Shown here in pieces: positions 32,390 through 36,599 of a DNA stretch of 36,599 nt. Both the position numbers and the translations under genes were made by a program. The DNA is from Bacteroidetes bacterium OLB9. Lineage in GTDB: Bacteria > Bacteroidota > Bacteroidia > Chitinophagales > Saprospiraceae. Where the stretch lies: NCBI GenBank assembly GCA_001567255.1, contig LNBW01000061.1:1-36599 (forward strand). Direction: 5' to 3'. Every line of letters begins with the position of its first letter. Position 1 is the stretch's first letter. The notes beneath the pieces were generated by a model. That model saw nothing but the letters and a program-made list of their open reading frames with translations. It ran no database searches and was not told the origin of the DNA.

Positions 32390-34081
32390 ATGATCTGCAA
32401 AAAATGCCTGTTTATCCTAATTGTTTTAATAACCTGTAATCTAGTGCATGGCCAGATTCAGCTCGATGGCGAAGAGGTCACACGTATCACTTATTTTGTA
32501 ACTTATAATGGCCAAACGGATAACCACCAAAATCCCATTTACGTCTTATCAGATGGTAAAAAATCATTAATTACTAATCAAAGCCAAATAGAGAATACCG
32601 CAAAATATCCTCGTGAAATGACCCTAGTTCTTCCCAACGTGGGACGATATGACCAATATGCTTTTCTAGCCGATGGAACTGCTATACGCATGAGCGATAC
32701 TTCATCTATCGATAAGCAAGAATGGGTGATGACAGATGAAACGAAAACCATATTAGGATACCGCTGTAAAAAAGCCCAAACCACCATCAACTCCAATACC
32801 ATCGTGTTGTGGTACACTGACGAATTACCATATCATGCGGCTCCTTCCATCCTAGGTCAACGGCTAGGTGTGGTACTCGAGCAGGTGCGCAATGGTAATT
32901 TTGCAATTACTGCCCGAGATATATCCAAAATAAAATTGATACTGCCTGAGTATATTACGGCTACCGCAGCCATTAAAACTGAAAAACTCGACTACACCGA
33001 CAGGATATGGAGAAGCCGATTTACTACTATTCCGGTTTTTGACCATCAACAAATTCACTGGTCTGAAACCTATGAACCACGTGAAGATGTCCTTCGATTT
33101 GCCAATGGAACTATTGTTGTCAAAAAGGTAACATTTCCTAAGATTCTATCATCACAACAAGTATTTGTAGAGCTTACTGAACAATCTACCGGAGATGCCT
33201 ACGATAGAACGGGTACGGTCTTCCTCATTCCTACAGATAAAAAGCAGTCGTTTATGGACGGCTTACAAAACGGCGCTTCTACTCTACCCATTTACGAAAA
33301 TGGTAATGGTAAAAAATACCAAGGCGTCATTGCTACTGCCGAGTATAGCCCGGTGGTAGAGCTGATGCGATTCTTCACTCCATTCGGGATCAACCATTTC
33401 AATGATCGGGTAACGCTCAAAGGTAAAACATGGCATACTACAGTACCATACCGTCAAGAAATCACCGCCTTGGCAGGCCTAATGAGTGGTCAAGAAGTGT
33501 ATATCGGTGTATTTATAGGCAATTATGATAAAGGAGGCCATACAATCAGCATGGATATCACCATTCATAATGATGGTGCAGGAAATCAACCACTACCAAA
33601 GGCAATACCACTCTTCAATACACTGAATATCATGGAAATGGCTGGTCAGGATTATGGCACCATGTTTGACAATGACAATGGGTTGGTTGTTCAGTTCGCC
33701 TTGAAGGAGCCGCTGAAAAATGCTAAGCTACGTTATGTAACAACAGGCCATGGCGGCTGGGAAAATGGTGATGAGTTTGTTCAAAAGAAAAACACCATAT
33801 TGCTAGATAAAAAGGTAGTATTTGATTTGATACCCTGGCGAGAAGATTGTGGTTCTTACCGGCTGTACAATCCGGTTTCGGGCAACTTTTCCAATGGATT
33901 ATCTTCATCGGACTATAGTCGTTCCAACTGGTGTCCGGGCACTGTGACTAATCCTTATATCATCAGCCTTGGCGATCTAACAAAAGGCGAGCACACCATT
34001 CAAGTTAAAATCCCTCAAGGGCACCCCGAAGGCAACAGCTTTAGTGCGTGGAATGTATCAGGTATCCTTATCGGAGAATAA
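32390..34081 (+). CDS. PNGase F-like protein with GLPGLI-like N-terminal region
   Basis: This 563-residue exported protein has a signal peptide at about 1-22 (ending LVHGQ). Residues about 30-180 resemble the GLPGLI family: WVMTDETKTILGYRCKKA, then IVLWYTDELPYHAAPSILG. Residues about 210-395 look like the first PNGase F barrel (YDRTGTVFLIP near 271-281, FFTPFGINHF). Residues about 405-563 are the second barrel, with TTGHGGWENGDEF, PWREDCGSYRLYNP, NGLSSSDYSRSNWCPGT and WNVSGILIG closely following the PNGase F family. PNGase F removes N-linked glycans from proteins; the catalytic acids cannot be placed with certainty here. The frame also opens at a TTG at 32384, but the ATG at 32390 is preferred. 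Confidence 0.85.
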   Translation: MICKKCLFILIVLITCNLVHGQIQLDGEEVTRITYFVTYNGQTDNHQNPIYVLSDGKKSLITNQSQIENTAKYPREMTLVLPNVGRYDQYAFLADGTAIRMSDTSSIDKQEWVMTDETKTILGYRCKKAQTTINSNTIVLWYTDELPYHAAPSILGQRLGVVLEQVRNGNFAITARDISKIKLILPEYITATAAIKTEKLDYTDRIWRSRFTTIPVFDHQQIHWSETYEPREDVLRFANGTIVVKKVTFPKILSSQQVFVELTEQSTGDAYDRTGTVFLIPTDKKQSFMDGLQNGASTLPIYENGNGKKYQGVIATAEYSPVVELMRFFTPFGINHFNDRVTLKGKTWHTTVPYRQEITALAGLMSGQEVYIGVFIGNYDKGGHTISMDITIHNDGAGNQPLPKAIPLFNTLNIMEMAGQDYGTMFDNDNGLVVQFALKEPLKNAKLRYVTTGHGGWENGDEFVQKKNTILLDKKVVFDLIPWREDCGSYRLYNPVSGNFSNGLSSSDYSRSNWCPGTVTNPYIISLGDLTKGEHTIQVKIPQGHPEGNSFSAWNVSGILIGE

Positions 34082-34215
34082 TTAGCTGCATTCCAGTTTT
34101 GTCAAAAAAATAAACTAGTTATTAAACAATCGATATAGTTAATTCATTTCATTCATGAAACCCATAAGATAGTGCTGATAATATCGTCTAACTTTTCAAT
34201 AATAATACTAAAAAA

Positions 34216-36300
34216 ATGAAATTTAAACCTTTATTTTTCTTAAGCGGAATGATATTGATTTTTGTGGTATCTTCCTGTAAAACCAAGCAAATGGCAAAAA
34301 ATAATAGTAATGTGCTCGAAACAACAGAAGCCGATAAGTCATTCAAATTCATAGACAAAGCCAACATGGACTTGTCAGTAGCACCAGGAGACAATTTCTT
34401 TGAATATGTCAATGGCTCATGGCTAAAAAACACAAAGATTCCCGATGATAAGACCCGATGGGGTAGTTTTGATGAATTGCGTGATAAAACCAACATGGCC
34501 GTCCAGGACTTACTGAATTACGTCTCCGGAACACCTCATCTGCATCCGGCAGGATCGAAAGAATATAATGTAGGTCATTTTTACAATAGCGGTATGGACG
34601 TGGAGCAAATCAACAGCCTAGGTCTTGAAGCGATCCGTCCTCAACTCAATTTAATCAAAAACATCAATAATACTGAACAACTGACGGAGGTCATCGTTGC
34701 ACTAACGAAAAAGGGTATTTATACAGTTTTAAGTGCCTATATCGGACCCGATGATAAAGATGTCACTAAAGTGATACCTCAATTTAATCAAGGAGGCCTG
34801 GGATTGCCAACCAAAGATTATTATACTGATAAAGATGCTAATTCAGAGGCCAACCGAAAAGCTTACCAAAAACTGATTGCAGACTTTCTAATACTTAATG
34901 GTCAAAGTCCACAGGAAGCAGTTAAAAACGCAGAAGCCGTCTTTGCCATCGAAGACAAACTGGCAAAAGCAAGCTTATATCCGGCCGAAATGCGTGATCC
35001 TCAAAAGATGTACAATAAGTTTTCACTTGCAGATATTTCGACTAAAACACCAGGACTGAACTGGCAGCATCTTTTCCACCTGATGAGCTTCGAAGGAGAA
35101 GATTCAGTTATAGTGAGCAATATATCTTACTATACAACACTGGCTCACGAACTAAAATCTACGCCGATTGAAGACTGGAAAAACTATCTAACCTTCCACA
35201 CACTCAATAATATGTCAGCCTATATAGGTGATAAGGCTGAAGCTTTACATTTCGGATTTTTTGGCGAAACTTTAAGTGGCCAAAAAGCAATGAAACCTAG
35301 ATGGGAACGTGTGATGTCCGTTATTAATTCAAGCATAGGTGATCAGTTGGGCGAGTTATATGTAGAAAGAAATTTCAATCAGGAAGCCAAAGCAAGAATG
35401 AAAGAGTTGGTCCATAATCTTCAGGTTGCATTTGAAGAGCGCATCAACGGCCTGGACTGGATGAGTCCGGCTACCAAGGAGAAAGCACTGTATAAATTAC
35501 ATGGATTTGTTGATAAAATCGGCTTTCCTGATAAGTGGCGCGACTATACCGGATTGGTCATTGTTCCGGACAATTATGCACAAAATGTGATGAATAGCAG
35601 GGCGTTTAGATACGACAAACAACTTAAAAAACTGGGCAAGCCTGTAGATCGCAGTGAGTGGTTTATGACACCTAATACTGTCAATGCTTATTACAATCCC
35701 GCTTTCAATGAGATTGTATTTCCAGCAGCTATTCTGCAGTTTCCGTTTTTTGATTTCAAAGCTGATGATGCCATCAATTACGGCGGGATCGGCGCAGTCA
35801 TTGGTCATGAGATGACACACGGATTTGATGATCAAGGTGCTCAGTATGCTGCTGATGGTAATCTAAAAAACTGGTGGACAGCGGAGGATGAAGAGCAATT
35901 CAAGGCAAAAACCGCTATATTGGTCGAGCAGTTCAATGATTATACCGTACTTGATTCAGTCCATGTCAATGGCGAATTAACTTTGGGTGAAAACATAGCT
36001 GACCTGGGGGGCGTGGCAATCGCTTATCAGGCATTTAAGAAAACGCATCAAGGGCAGCACGGTGAACCCATCGATGGATTTACGCCTGACCAGAGATTCT
36101 TTATGAGTTGGGGACAAATTTGGAGAAGCAAAGCACGAGAAAAAACATCGCTTATGCTCATCAAAAGAGATCCACACGCTCCAGGTATATGGCGAGCCAA
36201 TGGACCTCTTAGTAATTTTGAACCATTCTATAAGGCATTTAACGTAACACCTAAAAACAAGATGTATCGGCCTGAATCAGAAAGAGCTAAAATTTGGTGA
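34216..36300 (+). CDS. M13 family zinc metallopeptidase (neprilysin/PepO-like) lipoprotein
   Basis: This 694-residue exported oligopeptidase starts with a lipoprotein signal peptide with lipobox VSSCK (Cys at about residue 21). The large M13 N-terminal helical domain contains PGDNFFEYVNGSWLKN (about 57-72). The zinc site is His531-Glu532 and His535 in GHEMTHGFDD, with the third ligand Glu592 and Asp596 in GENIADLGGVA. NAYYNPAFNEIVFPAAILQ is the substrate-binding edge strand, and the chain ends KIW with the terminal Trp typical of the family. It should degrade peptides of moderate size in the periplasm or at the surface. A strong terminator follows 15 bp after the stop. Confidence 0.95.
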   Translation: MKFKPLFFLSGMILIFVVSSCKTKQMAKNNSNVLETTEADKSFKFIDKANMDLSVAPGDNFFEYVNGSWLKNTKIPDDKTRWGSFDELRDKTNMAVQDLLNYVSGTPHLHPAGSKEYNVGHFYNSGMDVEQINSLGLEAIRPQLNLIKNINNTEQLTEVIVALTKKGIYTVLSAYIGPDDKDVTKVIPQFNQGGLGLPTKDYYTDKDANSEANRKAYQKLIADFLILNGQSPQEAVKNAEAVFAIEDKLAKASLYPAEMRDPQKMYNKFSLADISTKTPGLNWQHLFHLMSFEGEDSVIVSNISYYTTLAHELKSTPIEDWKNYLTFHTLNNMSAYIGDKAEALHFGFFGETLSGQKAMKPRWERVMSVINSSIGDQLGELYVERNFNQEAKARMKELVHNLQVAFEERINGLDWMSPATKEKALYKLHGFVDKIGFPDKWRDYTGLVIVPDNYAQNVMNSRAFRYDKQLKKLGKPVDRSEWFMTPNTVNAYYNPAFNEIVFPAAILQFPFFDFKADDAINYGGIGAVIGHEMTHGFDDQGAQYAADGNLKNWWTAEDEEQFKAKTAILVEQFNDYTVLDSVHVNGELTLGENIADLGGVAIAYQAFKKTHQGQHGEPIDGFTPDQRFFMSWGQIWRSKAREKTSLMLIKRDPHAPGIWRANGPLSNFEPFYKAFNVTPKNKMYRPESERAKIW

Positions 36301-36314
36301 TAATAAGTCAAATC

Positions 36315-36351
36315 AAAAAAAAACAGATGCCCTTCAGCATCTGTTTTTTTT
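36315..36351 (+). terminator. Rho-independent terminator after the M13 peptidase gene
   Basis: ACAGATGC pairs with GCATCTGT around a 6-nt loop, CCTTCA. The stem is extended by an A run on one side and a T8 run on the other. It is symmetric enough to work in both directions. Confidence 0.9.
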
Positions 36352-36421
36352 GGATCAAATTTACAAATATCTTATGGTCAACTACAGCCATTTAACACTT
36401 AAACCTTAATTGCCCCTTAGA

Positions 36422-36575
36422 AATTGACTACATGAAAATGCTACTTCTTATCTACCTCGATACCCGTTTTTCTGTCCTCGACATAGTAAAACTAGCCTGC
36501 GTGACAAAAACTCAGAGCCTCATACCTATTTTGTATCATTTCCCCTCGCCACAAAGTCTAATGATTAATATGGGT
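36422..36575 (+). repeat. Diverged intergenic repeat, copy B
   Basis: This is the partner of 13036-13189, in the same orientation and of the same length. It lies 70 bp beyond the M13 terminator, near the right edge of the window. No gene is visible from 36301 to 36599 apart from the terminator and this repeat; the next gene is outside the window. Confidence 0.65.
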
Positions 36576-36599
36576 CTAAAAACTCGACCTATAAGAAAT

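Overview
The window looks like chromosomal DNA of a Bacteroidota bacterium, most likely from the Saprospiraceae/Chitinophagales side of the phylum. This is inferred from gene content, not from a database search. The signs are a secreted subtilase with a C-terminal type IX secretion (T9SS) sorting domain, a PCMD-type secreted protein, a PNGase F-like protein, PafA-like, DPP4-like and M13 exported hydrolases, tRNA genes without an encoded CCA, low GC, few Shine-Dalgarno sites, and repeated TAnnTTTG promoter elements of the Bacteroidota sigma-A type.

Layout. 1-472: decayed C-terminus of a tyrosine recombinase (minus strand). 473-3911: transglutaminase-like protein, MscS channel, DoxX protein, TDT/SLAC1-type transporter, and tRNA-Thr(CGT) overlapping the transporter's 3' end. 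4065-7108: flavodoxin, PafA-like phosphatase with a strong terminator, DUF4359-like protein. 7480-12995: CYTH protein, T9SS-exported subtilase, lspA, nhaA, alpha/beta-hydrolase lipoprotein. 13194-17941: TlpA-like thioredoxin protein, CobB-type sirtuin, DPP4-like peptidase. 18024-19571: four 23-bp palindromic repeats leading into an AAA/DUF4143 ATPase, then tRNA-Gly(CCC). 19721-25221: AtoE-like transporter, quinone reductase, PCMD protein, and a pirin-OsmC-DoxX operon. 25199-29420: MATE pump, the mnmH-selD pair for 2-selenouridine in tRNA, and YceI. 29678-36300: PLP decarboxylase, Dps plus a small Cys-rich membrane protein, PNGase F-like protein and M13 peptidase lipoprotein.

Most genes are ordinary housekeeping or cell-envelope functions. 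Four single-base indels break otherwise good genes: one in doxX, one in mnmH and two in dps. All lie in runs of the same base between about 25.0 and 31.8 kb. The dps pair creates a false Dps-membrane-protein fusion ORF. Residual sequencing or assembly error is the simplest explanation, but phase variation or real decay cannot be excluded.

The least explained structures are the 4 x 23-bp operator-like array before the DUF4143 ATPase, a diverged intergenic repeat of about 154 bp present at 13.0 kb and 36.4 kb, and the integron-integrase-like C-terminal remnant at the left edge. I saw no CRISPR array, intact insertion sequence, prophage or recognisable defence island.
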